The notes beneath the pieces were generated by a model. The model worked only from the letters and a program-made list of their open reading frames with translations, searched no databases and was not told the origin of the DNA. Below, in pieces: positions 7,496 through 13,043 of a stretch of 24,281 nucleotides of DNA. Both the position numbers and the translations under genes were made by a program. Source of the stretch: a virus; the IMG/VR virus record IMGVR_UViG_3300030385_000589, positions 1 to 24,281 of that record; one strand, 5' to 3'. The first letter of the stretch is position 1. Each line of letters begins with the position of its first letter.

Positions 7496-7997
7496 TGTAG
7501 TGTTCTTTAATGTGGGCCTTTACTTTCTCGATTGTGTTGTATAAAATTTTCCTAGATATTCCACTTTGTTCTGCAAATTTGGTGAAGCTCAATCCTGAGC
7601 CTCCGAAATACACATTGAATACTTCTCTCTCAAAAAATGGCAGTCTCTTAATTATGAGCTCCACCTTTTCCATTTCCACCAGATGCATAAAGTCAAACTC
7701 TGTTTGTTCCTCCTCCAAGTAATCAATTACCTTATTCTCGGATCTGTTTTTATTCCATCTTAATTCACTTTTGTAAAAGTTTGATCTTTTACTATAGAGC
7801 TGGAATTTCATTATCTGAATACAATACGCCTCGGCTTTGTCCTCCTTATCTAACCTCTCCAGAAGTTCCTTATCTTTCTTGAGCAAGATCAAAAACAACT
7901 CCTGTACTAACTCCTCTCCTACCTCTACGCTTTTAGCTAAACCTATAGCTACTGACCTATAAAATTGATATTTACCCTCATACCTTTTAAAGCTCAT
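7479..7997 (-). CDS. Sigma-70/ECF-like transcription factor
   Basis: 172 residues. The N-terminal half (residues 8-85) is helical and resembles a sigma region 2, with VEVGEELVQELFLILLKK and KAEAYCIQIMKFQLYSKR. The C-terminal half resembles region 4: IIKRLPFFEREVFNVYF followed by a helix-turn-helix LSFTKFAEQSGISRKILYNT (residues 135-154). Small sigma-like proteins of this size are common in Bacteroidota phages and may direct late transcription. It is the first gene after an intergenic region with promoter-like boxes, and a TACTTTTG box lies only a few bases before its ATG, so its mRNA may be almost leaderless. Sigma activity is inferred. Confidence 0.65.
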   Translation of the reverse strand: MSFKRYEGKYQFYRSVAIGLAKSVEVGEELVQELFLILLKKDKELLERLDKEDKAEAYCIQIMKFQLYSKRSNFYKSELRWNKNRSENKVIDYLEEEQTEFDFMHLVEMEKVELIIKRLPFFEREVFNVYFGGSGLSFTKFAEQSGISRKILYNTIEKVKAHIKEHYNDLEV

Positions 7998-8003
7998 TAT
8001 TTA

Positions 8004-8011
8004 CAAAAGTA
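8004..8011 (-). promoter_or_regulatory. Candidate -7 box (TACTTTTG) for the sigma-like gene
   Basis: TACTTTTG on the minus strand matches the Bacteroidota consensus TAnnTTTG. It ends 7 bases before the ATG of the sigma-like gene, so a transcript started from it would have almost no leader. No clear -33 TTTG is visible at the expected distance. The flanking TGTTCTA and TGTAAATAA words recur at 14819-14836, so this could also be part of an operator. Confidence 0.4.
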
Positions 8012-8023
8012 GAACATTATCTT

Positions 8024-8031
8024 TATATTTG
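8024..8031 (+). promoter_or_regulatory. Candidate rightward -7 box (TATATTTG)
   Basis: TATATTTG on the plus strand matches TAnnTTTG and is followed by GC, as in many flavobacterial promoters. It faces away from the sigma-like gene and has no plus-strand gene downstream, only a hairpin with a T run at 8059-8108. The arrangement TTTACAAAnnTAGAACA followed by TATATTTG resembles paired opposed promoters around phage regulators. Confidence 0.4.
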
Positions 8032-8036
8032 CAGAA

Positions 8037-8108
8037 GTTTGTAATTTTTATTGGTTAGGGGTGGGCTGAGCTTTTTTAGGAATAATTTAAGTTGGCCCAC
8101 CCTTTTTT
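8037..8108 (+). ncRNA. Possible short plus-strand RNA
   Basis: If the TATATTTG box at 8024 is used, transcription would begin near 8037 and stop at the hairpin with T run ending at 8108, giving an RNA of about 70 bases. It has no ORF worth noting. It would be the only plus-strand transcript supported by signals in this window, and it lies in the gap between two regulatory-looking genes. The prediction rests on one promoter box and one terminator only. Confidence 0.3.
8059..8108 (+). terminator. Intrinsic terminator hairpin followed by T6
   Basis: GGGTGGGC at 8059-8066 pairs perfectly with GCCCACCC at 8095-8102 and is followed by TTTTTT on the plus strand. A weaker inner extension (GAGCTT with AAGTT) narrows the 28-base loop. 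On the minus strand there is no T run after the stem, so the orientation favours plus-strand termination, although it could also hinder minus-strand read-through from 8113. Confidence 0.55.
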
Positions 8109-8112
8109 CATT

Positions 8113-8502
8113 CTAATAAAGTTCTGTGTATTGTGACTCCATGGCCTCCATCACTATCAACTGGCTTTTAATCCTTTCATCTAAGCTAATTATACACCTC
8201 AGAAACTCCTCCTTTGTTTCGGCTACAAAATAGCCTTGTGAGTTCGCACATAATCCTTTTATGCATCCAAGAACTCTAATGGCTGCAATTACTTTTCTAA
8301 GCCTTGCAGCTGAGATTATATTTTTGCATCCAGCACCAATATCAGGGTGGAGCAGAAAATTAACCGTCAGGAGTATTTGGTGGTTTGGTGTGGCCTTTCC
8401 CTTGCCTATTTTAGTTTTTAGCATATCCACCACTAAAGGCATTATAACTCGGGTTTCAAAACCGCTAATTTCTTTTGTAATCTGTTCAAAGTTCGTAATC
8501 AT
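8113..8502 (-). CDS. Winged-helix-like conserved phage protein
   Basis: 129 residues. The order is: an N-terminal helix (MITNFEQITKEISGFE), IMPLVVDMLKTKIGKGKATP near 20-39, a predicted recognition region ISAARLRKVIAAIRVLGCIK (63-82), GLCANSQGYFVAE, and a C-terminal helix EEFLRCIISLDERIKSQ. The ARLRKVI..IR...C..GL.A.S.GY pattern is a family I recognise from Bacteroidota phages; it looks like a winged helix and is probably DNA-binding. It lies between the cassette-like region and the sigma-like gene. A regulatory or replication role is inferred. Confidence 0.65.
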   Translation of the reverse strand: MITNFEQITKEISGFETRVIMPLVVDMLKTKIGKGKATPNHQILLTVNFLLHPDIGAGCKNIISAARLRKVIAAIRVLGCIKGLCANSQGYFVAETKEEFLRCIISLDERIKSQLIVMEAMESQYTELY

Positions 8503-8526
8503 TGTTTTGTTTTTAATTGGTTAAAA

Positions 8527-8590
8527 TTTTAACGAGGTATAAAATAAACCCTACGGGTCGTTAACACTTAATTTTATACAGGTGTTAGGC
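8527..8590 (-). repeat. attC-like recombination site A (after the methyltransferase gene)
   Basis: Read on the minus strand after the methyltransferase stop: core GCCTAAC (8584-8590), then stem arm GTATAAAAT paired with ATTTTATAC (plus-strand 8537-8545 with 8571-8579, nine bases), a central small hairpin ACCC-GTA-GGGT (8548-8558), and a closing GTTAAAA (8527-8533). R''-L''-loop-L'-R' with RYYYAAC and near-GTTRRRY ends is the integron attC plan, at 64 bases within the usual range. Confidence 0.5.
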
Positions 8591-8594
8591 ACAA

Positions 8595-9197
8595 TTAAAA
8601 CATTGTTAATTGCTGTTGGTGTTTCTTTAATCTTTTGGTAGCTGCTTCAAAATAATCTTTGTCCATTTCGCAGGCAGTTAAATCATACTTTAAGTTGTGG
8701 CAAGCTAAAGCAATACTACCGCTTCCTAAATGAGTATCAAGTATTTTATTACCCTCTTTTGCATACCTCATTAATTGCCACTCATAAAGCTCAATTGGTT
8801 TTTGTGTTGGGTGTATTCTATTTAATTGCATTGCACTTGTTTTGTAAATCTTAGCACCATTTTTAAAAGAAGTCCAAGCCATTTCACACATAGCAAAACT
8901 CATATCTTCAGCTATTTTTTTATCCCAAACAATATAACATTTGCAGTTTCCTAATCTATCTAAAAAATAATTACCACCCCAAATAATTTGGTTCTTACTA
9001 ACTCTTTTTAGTTCTTCAAAGTATTCAGTTGTAGGTGTGTTTTTATCCCAGTCCTTTACTTCATACTTTTCTTTAAAGTGAGTTCCGCTTGAGTTTATAT
9101 TAATACCATAAGGTGGGTCAACTATTGCAAGGTCGAAATAATTATCTTCATACCTTGCCATTAGCTTCATATTATCTTCATTCGTTATTGTAATCAT
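8595..9197 (-). CDS. DNA adenine/cytosine-N4 methyltransferase, cassette-borne
   Basis: 200 residues. The catalytic motif IV DPPYG is at 27-31. The SAM-binding motif I comes later, as DTHLGSGS at 154-161 (a variant of the usual DPFxGSGT), after HPTQKP at 129-134. This order (IV, then I) is that of beta-class N6-adenine or N4-cytosine methyltransferases. It is short, with a small target-recognition region (about residues 32-120). No restriction enzyme gene is adjacent, so it is an orphan; likely roles are protecting phage DNA from host restriction or regulation. The gene is bounded by a perfect 12-base inverted repeat (TGTGCCTAACAC at 9225-9236, GTGTTAGGCACA at 8582-8593), suggesting it arrived as a cassette. 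Confidence 0.9.
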   Translation of the reverse strand: MITITNEDNMKLMARYEDNYFDLAIVDPPYGININSSGTHFKEKYEVKDWDKNTPTTEYFEELKRVSKNQIIWGGNYFLDRLGNCKCYIVWDKKIAEDMSFAMCEMAWTSFKNGAKIYKTSAMQLNRIHPTQKPIELYEWQLMRYAKEGNKILDTHLGSGSIALACHNLKYDLTACEMDKDYFEAATKRLKKHQQQLTMF

Positions 9198-9227
9198 ATC
9201 TATATTTTAATTCGTTAATAAAACTGT

Positions 9228-9286
9228 GCCTAACACACTTTATATGTCATTCGTACCTCACGCCACATACAGTAGTCATTGTAGGC
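9228..9286 (-). repeat. attC-like recombination site B (before the methyltransferase gene)
   Basis: On the minus strand the site runs from GCCTAC (9281-9286 on plus as GTAGGC, one base short of the usual core) through stem arm TGTATGT paired with ACATATA (seven pairs, one G-T) to a perfect GTTAGGC (9228-9234), which matches GTTRRRY. It is 59 bases long and lies directly between two short genes. Confidence 0.45.
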
Positions 9287-9296
9287 AATTAAAATG

Positions 9297-9542
9297 CTAA
9301 TGTTCTTTTAGTAGTTTCCCGCAACTTAAACATTCCTTTTTTTTTGATAGATTGTTAGCATAGTAAGATTCGCATTCTAAGTGTTCGCTTTGCCCTACAA
9401 CACTATCTATAGGTAATGTTTGCCCTTGCTTTAGTGCTTCAATTAGTTTCGGTATTCTGTCCTTATACGCTTGTGGGCAAGTTTCCCAATAAGTTAAATT
9501 GTCAAGTATTTCAGCTATGTCTTTTTTTTGATATTCAGTCAT
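9297..9542 (-). CDS. Small protein with C-terminal Cys pair, in the cassette-like region
   Basis: 81 residues. A helical N-terminal half (MTEYQKKDIAEILDNLTYWE, then YKDRIPKLIEALKQGQ) is followed by LPIDSVVGQSEHLECESYYANN and an ending with CLSCGKLL, possibly a partial metal-binding knuckle. I do not recognise the family. It is separated from its neighbours by 98 and 59 bases, unlike the overlapping genes elsewhere, and has attC-like sequence on its downstream side. It is probably a passenger gene. Coding is likely from composition and length, but it is unsupported by any known motif. Confidence 0.55.
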   Translation of the reverse strand: MTEYQKKDIAEILDNLTYWETCPQAYKDRIPKLIEALKQGQTLPIDSVVGQSEHLECESYYANNLSKKKECLSCGKLLKEH

Positions 9543-9601
9543 AATTCAGTATTTATTTATTCGGGCAAAAACTACCCATAGATTTGACGTTAGGCTTAAT
9601 A
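9543..9601 (-). repeat. Partial attC-like spacer C with GCCTAAC core
   Basis: Immediately after the 60-residue gene, the minus strand reads TAAGCCTAAC (plus 9589-9598), a full RYYYAAC core. A small hairpin GGG-TAGTTTTT-GCCC-like element follows (plus 9563-9577), but no matching GTTRRRY end is visible before the next ATG, so the site looks degenerate or unusual. Confidence 0.35.
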
Positions 9602-9784
9602 CTAAGCTAGTTTTTTCAAAGCCTCTTCAATCTCTATATTGTGTTGCATTTTGTCTTTAAGTACTTGTTTATACTCAAGTAATTTTTGACCCTTACACCC
9701 TTCTTTTATTGCGTTATCTGCGTTCTTTATTTGGGTTTCATTCCAATCTAAAGCGTCTTTTAATATCATTATTGCTCTATTCAT
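9602..9784 (-). CDS. Small helical protein, cassette-like
   Basis: 60 residues, predicted to be two helices: MNRAIMILKDALDWNETQIK, then a turn near KEGCKGQ, then LLEYKQVLKDKMQHNIEIEE. There is no recognisable motif. The gene is bounded by a perfect 10-base inverted repeat (TAAGCCTAAC at 9812-9821 and GTTAGGCTTA at 9589-9598), exactly the relation between the start and the attC core of an integron cassette. It may be a passenger protein of unknown function. The small size limits confidence that it is expressed, but the frame and start are clear. Confidence 0.55.
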   Translation of the reverse strand: MNRAIMILKDALDWNETQIKNADNAIKEGCKGQKLLEYKQVLKDKMQHNIEIEEALKKLA

Positions 9785-9814
9785 CTTTTTTTTATTTTAA
9801 TAATCCGTACATAA

Positions 9815-9868
9815 GCCTAACACTAAATAAAACCCATAGAAAAAACCGGTCTTATTCTTAACGTTACC
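9815..9868 (-). repeat. attC-like recombination site D
   Basis: On the minus strand: GGTAACG (plus 9862-9868), stem arm AATAAGACC paired with GGTTTTATT (plus 9848-9856 with 9826-9834; nine pairs including one G-T), then a perfect GTTAGGC (9815-9821). It is 54 bases long. The left core is poor, which would fit if the upstream gene belongs to the phage and not to a cassette. Confidence 0.45.
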
Positions 9869-9875
9869 AATAATA

Positions 9876-10058
9876 CTAAACTTTAGTGCTATCAATTAAC
9901 TCATTGTATTCTTCAATCCATTCAACTGGTATTTTCATACTTGCATCATAGTATCTTACTATAGCACCTCTAACCTCTTGCAATCTTTCTAGTCTATTTA
10001 CAAACTTAGGCTTCAATCCTATTGGTGGCATTTCTACTTTTTCGTGTTCTTTTTTCAT
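9876..10058 (-). CDS. Small conserved phage protein (EWIEEYNELI)
   Basis: 60 residues. The segment MPPIGLKPKFVNRLERLQEV (residues 10-29) and the ending IPVEWIEEYNELID resemble a small protein I have seen often in Bacteroidota phages. It is predicted to be helical, soluble and without catalytic residues. It follows the DnaC-like loader gene by 55 bases and is the last gene before the attC-like spacers; no matching GTTACC start was found upstream of it, so it is more likely native to the phage than a cassette. The function is unknown. Confidence 0.7.
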   Translation of the reverse strand: MKKEHEKVEMPPIGLKPKFVNRLERLQEVRGAIVRYYDASMKIPVEWIEEYNELIDSTKV

Positions 10059-10113
10059 TTTTTTATTTATTAAGTTTTATTATTATTTACCGCTACTAAT
10101 ATTATACCTATCA

Positions 10114-10833
10114 TTAAGTTCTGAATGTTTTCCCTTTAAATTCCACTATGTTAAACATGGAAAAGATCCTATCATAAACTCTAGGCCCGTACTTGGCAGA
10201 AAACTCATATATCCCAGCCTCCAAATTACCCTCCTCTTTTGGATCATAGTTACAAGTGAGGTGAGTGAGTGCATGGTTACTGTATCTCTTCTCTAAAATA
10301 TCTTTGAATAAATTTATCTTTCCGTAATTGCTGGCGTCTCTTTCTGTTTTTAGATCATCAAAGTATTTAGCTTTAGCTTTAAACCCGTTGAAAGTTCCTT
10401 TAATGTATTTCTTATTGAATACCTCTTTATCTGAGGGGCTACCACAAGCCTCATATTCATCCACTATTCCCATAGCGTGGTAACTCATAAAACTCTTATC
10501 GCATCCATTTAGGGCCAACTGTAGAGCTGCCATGTAAGAACTCTTACCAGTTCCATACGTTCCAATAATTAATAAGCCCTTTTCAAAGCTGGGAGTATTC
10601 TTTGAGCTCCAGAGGTTCTCACAATCAAAAAACCTTTTATCTTCTGAGAAATAAAAAATTAAAGTCTTTAGGTTATTAATGGCCTCTGGGGTTTCCTTAA
10701 ACTCCTGGAGAGGGTTAAGCTGTTTCCAGAAGTATCTAAACCTACTCCATAGCTCTTTATCTGTAAATTGTATTTTGGGATCTTGAAATTTAAGCTCCTC
10801 TTTCCTTTTGGTATTTACTTCTGAAATTTTCAT
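10114..10833 (-). CDS. DnaC-like helicase loader ATPase
   Basis: 239 residues. An N-terminal region (1-80) probably binds the helicase. It is followed by an AAA+ core: Walker A GTYGTGKS at 91-98, Walker B KYFDDL at 156-161, a sensor-like TCNYD near 193-197, and KYGPRVYDRIFSMFNIVEFK with R218 and R222 as candidate arginine fingers. This matches DnaC/IstB-type loaders, which place DnaB helicase on the origin. No helicase gene is present here, so it probably captures the host DnaB. It follows the initiator-like gene by 2 bases. Confidence 0.85.
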   Translation of the reverse strand: MKISEVNTKRKEELKFQDPKIQFTDKELWSRFRYFWKQLNPLQEFKETPEAINNLKTLIFYFSEDKRFFDCENLWSSKNTPSFEKGLLIIGTYGTGKSSYMAALQLALNGCDKSFMSYHAMGIVDEYEACGSPSDKEVFNKKYIKGTFNGFKAKAKYFDDLKTERDASNYGKINLFKDILEKRYSNHALTHLTCNYDPKEEGNLEAGIYEFSAKYGPRVYDRIFSMFNIVEFKGKTFRT

Positions 10834-10835
10834 TT

Positions 10836-11471
10836 TTATCTCATTAAAGGGTTTCTGGTGGTTTGTTTATTATCATAATTTCCTTCTATTATCTTGACGA
10901 AATTAGAGGAATTAATTACCCAGTCAAAATTTGCTTTCCAGTTCCTGTCGTTTTCACCTTGTAAAAAATCAGAACCTTGTACTTTTTTAAAAGCATTACT
11001 CAGCTCCTCTCTGCCATGTTCTTTTATTCTAATTTTTAGATGATTTTTCCTTTCGGTGTTTAGAGCTTTTAACTTTGAAAGTTTCCAATTAAAGGAATTC
11101 CACTCTAAGATTATACCTTTATAATCTACATTAACATTATCATTTACATTTACATTAACATTAACAGTTGACTTAGGTTTAACCTTGGTTAACGTAGGTT
11201 GAACCTTGGTGCTAGCCCTTGCCTCTGCTGACTTTTTGCCCATGTTACTATAGCTTTTTAGCTGTTTATCCCACTTTAGAAGGTCAGCTTTAAGCATAGG
11301 TTTCATGTGGCCAAAAGCCATTTTAACAAGTAGGTTTTTACTCTCTGGGTTTTCATCATTCACATAGGCCAGAATATGTTTTAAGAGCTCACCAGCATCC
11401 TCGTTGGGCATCTCCTTAATCATGTTACTCCAATCTGAATAGAAGACGAATGTCTTTTTTCCTGTGGCCAT
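10836..11471 (-). CDS. Replication-initiator-like protein with low-complexity linker
   Basis: 211 residues. The N-terminal domain (1-85; VFYSDWSNMIKEMPNEDAGE, LLKHILAYVNDENPES) resembles DUF6291-type domains found at the start of phage replication proteins. A linker at about 86-118 contains repeated KV/TV units and a striking NVNVNVNDNVNV run. The C-terminal region ends with KKVQGSDFLQGENDRNWKAN and FDWVINSSNFVKIIEGNYDN, a pattern common to phage primosome and initiator proteins. It lies directly before the DnaC-like loader, the usual initiator-loader pair. DNA binding is inferred. Confidence 0.7.
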   Translation of the reverse strand: MATGKKTFVFYSDWSNMIKEMPNEDAGELLKHILAYVNDENPESKNLLVKMAFGHMKPMLKADLLKWDKQLKSYSNMGKKSAEARASTKVQPTLTKVKPKSTVNVNVNVNDNVNVDYKGIILEWNSFNWKLSKLKALNTERKNHLKIRIKEHGREELSNAFKKVQGSDFLQGENDRNWKANFDWVINSSNFVKIIEGNYDNKQTTRNPLMR

Positions 11472-11683
11472 TATAATTCCATTTTATTAATTTCTGTCCT
11501 GAGAGTTTTAGCCAGTTTTATGGCTGTGGATTTATCCAAGTATATCCAGGAGGGAGAGTAATCTTCATCTTTCATATCTACCTCAATATAAATTCTATTT
11601 TCTTCATCGAGGTAACAAATCAACTCATGTTCCTCTGCGTGGGTGTTTTCTTGACCAAGAAATACTATCTTTAAATTTGCCAT
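11471..11683 (-). CDS. Small acidic protein of unknown function
   Basis: 70 residues, beta-rich and acidic: MANLKIVFLGQENTHAEEHE, LICYLDEENRIYIEVD, then WIYLDKSTAIKLAKTLRTEI. It looks like a small single-domain protein ending in one helix. Its stop overlaps the initiator ATG by one base (TAATG), so the two are translated together. It begins just after the pseudoknot region and might be controlled by it. No motif is recognised. Confidence 0.65.
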   Translation of the reverse strand: MANLKIVFLGQENTHAEEHELICYLDEENRIYIEVDMKDEDYSPSWIYLDKSTAIKLAKTLRTEINKMEL

Positions 11684-11726
11684 TTTTATAAAGGTTTTTG
11701 AGATACCAGTAAACTATTAAATGAAA

Positions 11727-11803
11727 AGCCCCTTACTAAGTGGTGCATAGGACAGACCAAAATAGTAAGGGGCTCGAAAAAAGTGTTTTGAAGTGTCCTA
11801 TGC
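11727..11803 (-). promoter_or_regulatory. Interlocked perfect inverted repeats (H-type pseudoknot / terminator)
   Basis: AGCCCCTTACTA (11727-11738) pairs with TAGTAAGGGGCT (11763-11774), twelve perfect pairs. GCATAGGACA (11745-11754), inside that loop, pairs with TGTCCTATGC (11794-11803) outside it, ten perfect pairs. The order gives an H-type pseudoknot on either strand. On the minus strand the long stem is followed by TTTTC, so it may also act as a terminator or attenuator before the replication genes. Confidence 0.6.
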
Positions 11804-11827
11804 TTCTAAGCTATAAATATAACCTTT

Positions 11828-12058
11828 TTAATCGAACTTTCGGTTTAAATTGATCACATCTTTTTTTAAAATTACATATTCGTACTCTCCAATCTCTGAA
11901 ACGTCAACGCTATAATCTCTCCAGAGCATCATTCTGTTAATGTAATTTTTAATATTCACGTACCTCTTGTTTTTAACTATAAAATTCACCTCTCCATTAT
12001 CTGGAAAACTTATTGTGATCAAAGCCAGAGGTATTCTTTTTTGTCTGCTCTCCTTCAT
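11828..12058 (-). CDS. Small protein of unknown function
   Basis: 76 residues: basic start MKESRQKRIPLALITISFPD, then NFIVKNKRYVNIKNYINRMM and EYEYVILKKDVINLNRKFD. It is predicted to be mixed alpha/beta and soluble. It overlaps the preceding HTH gene by 4 bases. It is followed by 144 bases without a gene that hold the pseudoknot, so it may be the last gene of the upstream transcript. No family is recognised. Confidence 0.6.
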   Translation of the reverse strand: MKESRQKRIPLALITISFPDNGEVNFIVKNKRYVNIKNYINRMMLWRDYSVDVSEIGEYEYVILKKDVINLNRKFD

Positions 12059-12273
12059 GGCTTGTTATTTTCAATTAAAAAAAAGAGTTTAGAGGCTTTC
12101 ACCTTCATAATTCTTGAAAGGGTTTCTAGGTAAGGGAGGAACCTACGCTCCTCCCTCATATTTCTATCCAATGTTGGCCTAGATATTTCAAGTACCTCCA
12201 TAATTTCAGCTTTAGTTTCAAAGCTCCCTTTCAGAGTTTCTTGGAATTGTGTTATAGGAATCCAGGTTCTCAT
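12055..12273 (-). CDS. Small helix-turn-helix protein
   Basis: 72 residues. The stretch TKAEIMEVLEISRPTLDRNM (residues 20-39) has the spacing of a helix-turn-helix, with VLEIS as the turn and RPTLDRNM as the recognition helix; a further helix RFLPYLETLSRIMKVKASKL follows. It may regulate early genes or help replication. It is coupled to both neighbours by 4-base overlaps. A DNA-binding role is inferred from the motif only. Confidence 0.6.
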   Translation of the reverse strand: MRTWIPITQFQETLKGSFETKAEIMEVLEISRPTLDRNMREERRFLPYLETLSRIMKVKASKLFFLIENNKP

Positions 12274-12719
12274 TCTTTGTTGAGTTTTACCGCTATAACT
12301 TGGCCAGCTTCAATGTACGTGGCTGGCTCGATTATCTCACCGTCCTCTGTTACCATCTGGTGCTTTTTTTGAGCCATCTTATAAGCTGTTTTATGACTTT
12401 CTTTAAGCCTTTTCAGCTTCATTTCTAAAACACTTATTTCTGAAATATGCTCAAACGACCACCTACCAGCTCCATTCCTCACTTGGATCTGTGCGCCATG
12501 GATCTTTAAATCCTTTGCCTCTACTCCATAGGTTTCTGCTTCTGTAAGGGCTTGATCTTTTAGCTGTTTATTAGCCAGTTTACAAGTTTCCTCCATATGC
12601 TTAATGGCTACAAAGGCTTCTAAGGGATTAGTAAAGCCCTCATTAACTGAGTTCACTAAATCTTGTGCCATTTTCGTAACTGAATTGTGCTCTAATAAGA
12701 GCGAATTTTCTTTTTTCAT
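12270..12719 (-). CDS. Conserved helical phage early protein
   Basis: 149 residues, mainly helical. NEGFTNPLEAFVAIKHMEET (residues 26-45) and the segment GVEAKDLKIHGAQIQVRNGAGRWSFEHI (two parts, near 70-96) followed by a long helix of Lys/Glu/Leu resemble proteins found beside single-strand-binding or annealing proteins in phages. The GRWSF element is conserved in those I recall. It lies two genes downstream of the SSB-like gene, so recombination or replication support is likely. The exact function is unknown. Confidence 0.65.
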   Translation of the reverse strand: MKKENSLLLEHNSVTKMAQDLVNSVNEGFTNPLEAFVAIKHMEETCKLANKQLKDQALTEAETYGVEAKDLKIHGAQIQVRNGAGRWSFEHISEISVLEMKLKRLKESHKTAYKMAQKKHQMVTEDGEIIEPATYIEAGQVIAVKLNKE

Positions 12720-12737
12720 GTTTGTTTTTTAAAAGGG

Positions 12738-13034
12738 TTAGTCAATCATTTCCATTACTCGGTTAATATTTTGGGCCACCTCATCCATAGAGTAGGAGAT
12801 TCTTCCATTTACAGAATTAAAAAGTTCTATTAGGTTTTGTGTAGGTTTTGGATCGCTTTCCTTTTCCTCACAAGTTGGCAATATAGGCTGCCTTGTGAGC
12901 TTTCTTATAAGGTGTTCACTCATTAATCTGAGCTCATCCATTCGGTTCTCAGTGTATAACAACCTTTCGTGTGCGGCCATTAAATTATCGTTCTGAGCTT
13001 TTACTTTTGTTGGTTCTTGTGTTAAATTTTCCAT
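12738..13034 (-). CDS. Small helical protein of unknown function
   Basis: 98 residues, helical at both ends (LMAAHERLLYTENRMDELRL; NSVNGRISYSMDEVAQNINR) with a Pro/Glu-rich centre containing one Cys. It is preceded and followed by the same 22-base junction (starting CATGTTTG on the plus strand), a local duplication of the intergenic leader. No family is recognised. It sits between the SSB-like gene and the conserved helical early protein and is presumably co-expressed with them. Confidence 0.6.
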   Translation of the reverse strand: MENLTQEPTKVKAQNDNLMAAHERLLYTENRMDELRLMSEHLIRKLTRQPILPTCEEKESDPKPTQNLIELFNSVNGRISYSMDEVAQNINRVMEMID

Positions 13035-13043
13035 GTTTGTTTT

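Noticed and set aside
8582-9236. Insertion sequence with 12-base terminal inverted repeats
   Set aside because: The only gene inside is a methyltransferase, there is no transposase and no target duplication outside the repeats; the repeats lie in attC-like spacers.
9876-10058. Gene counted as a further integron-like cassette
   Set aside because: No GTTACC-type start complementary to its downstream core was found before it, and it resembles a common phage protein, so it is probably native.
8503-10113. CRISPR array
   Set aside because: The GTTAGGC/GCCTAAC elements are short, alternate in orientation and flank genes; there are no regular direct repeats with equal spacers.
11742-11801. 20-codon ORF starting in the pseudoknot region (minus strand, MHHLVRGF...)
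   Set aside because: It would be made of structure-forming sequence, is very short and has no A-rich leader; the RNA structure explains the sequence better.
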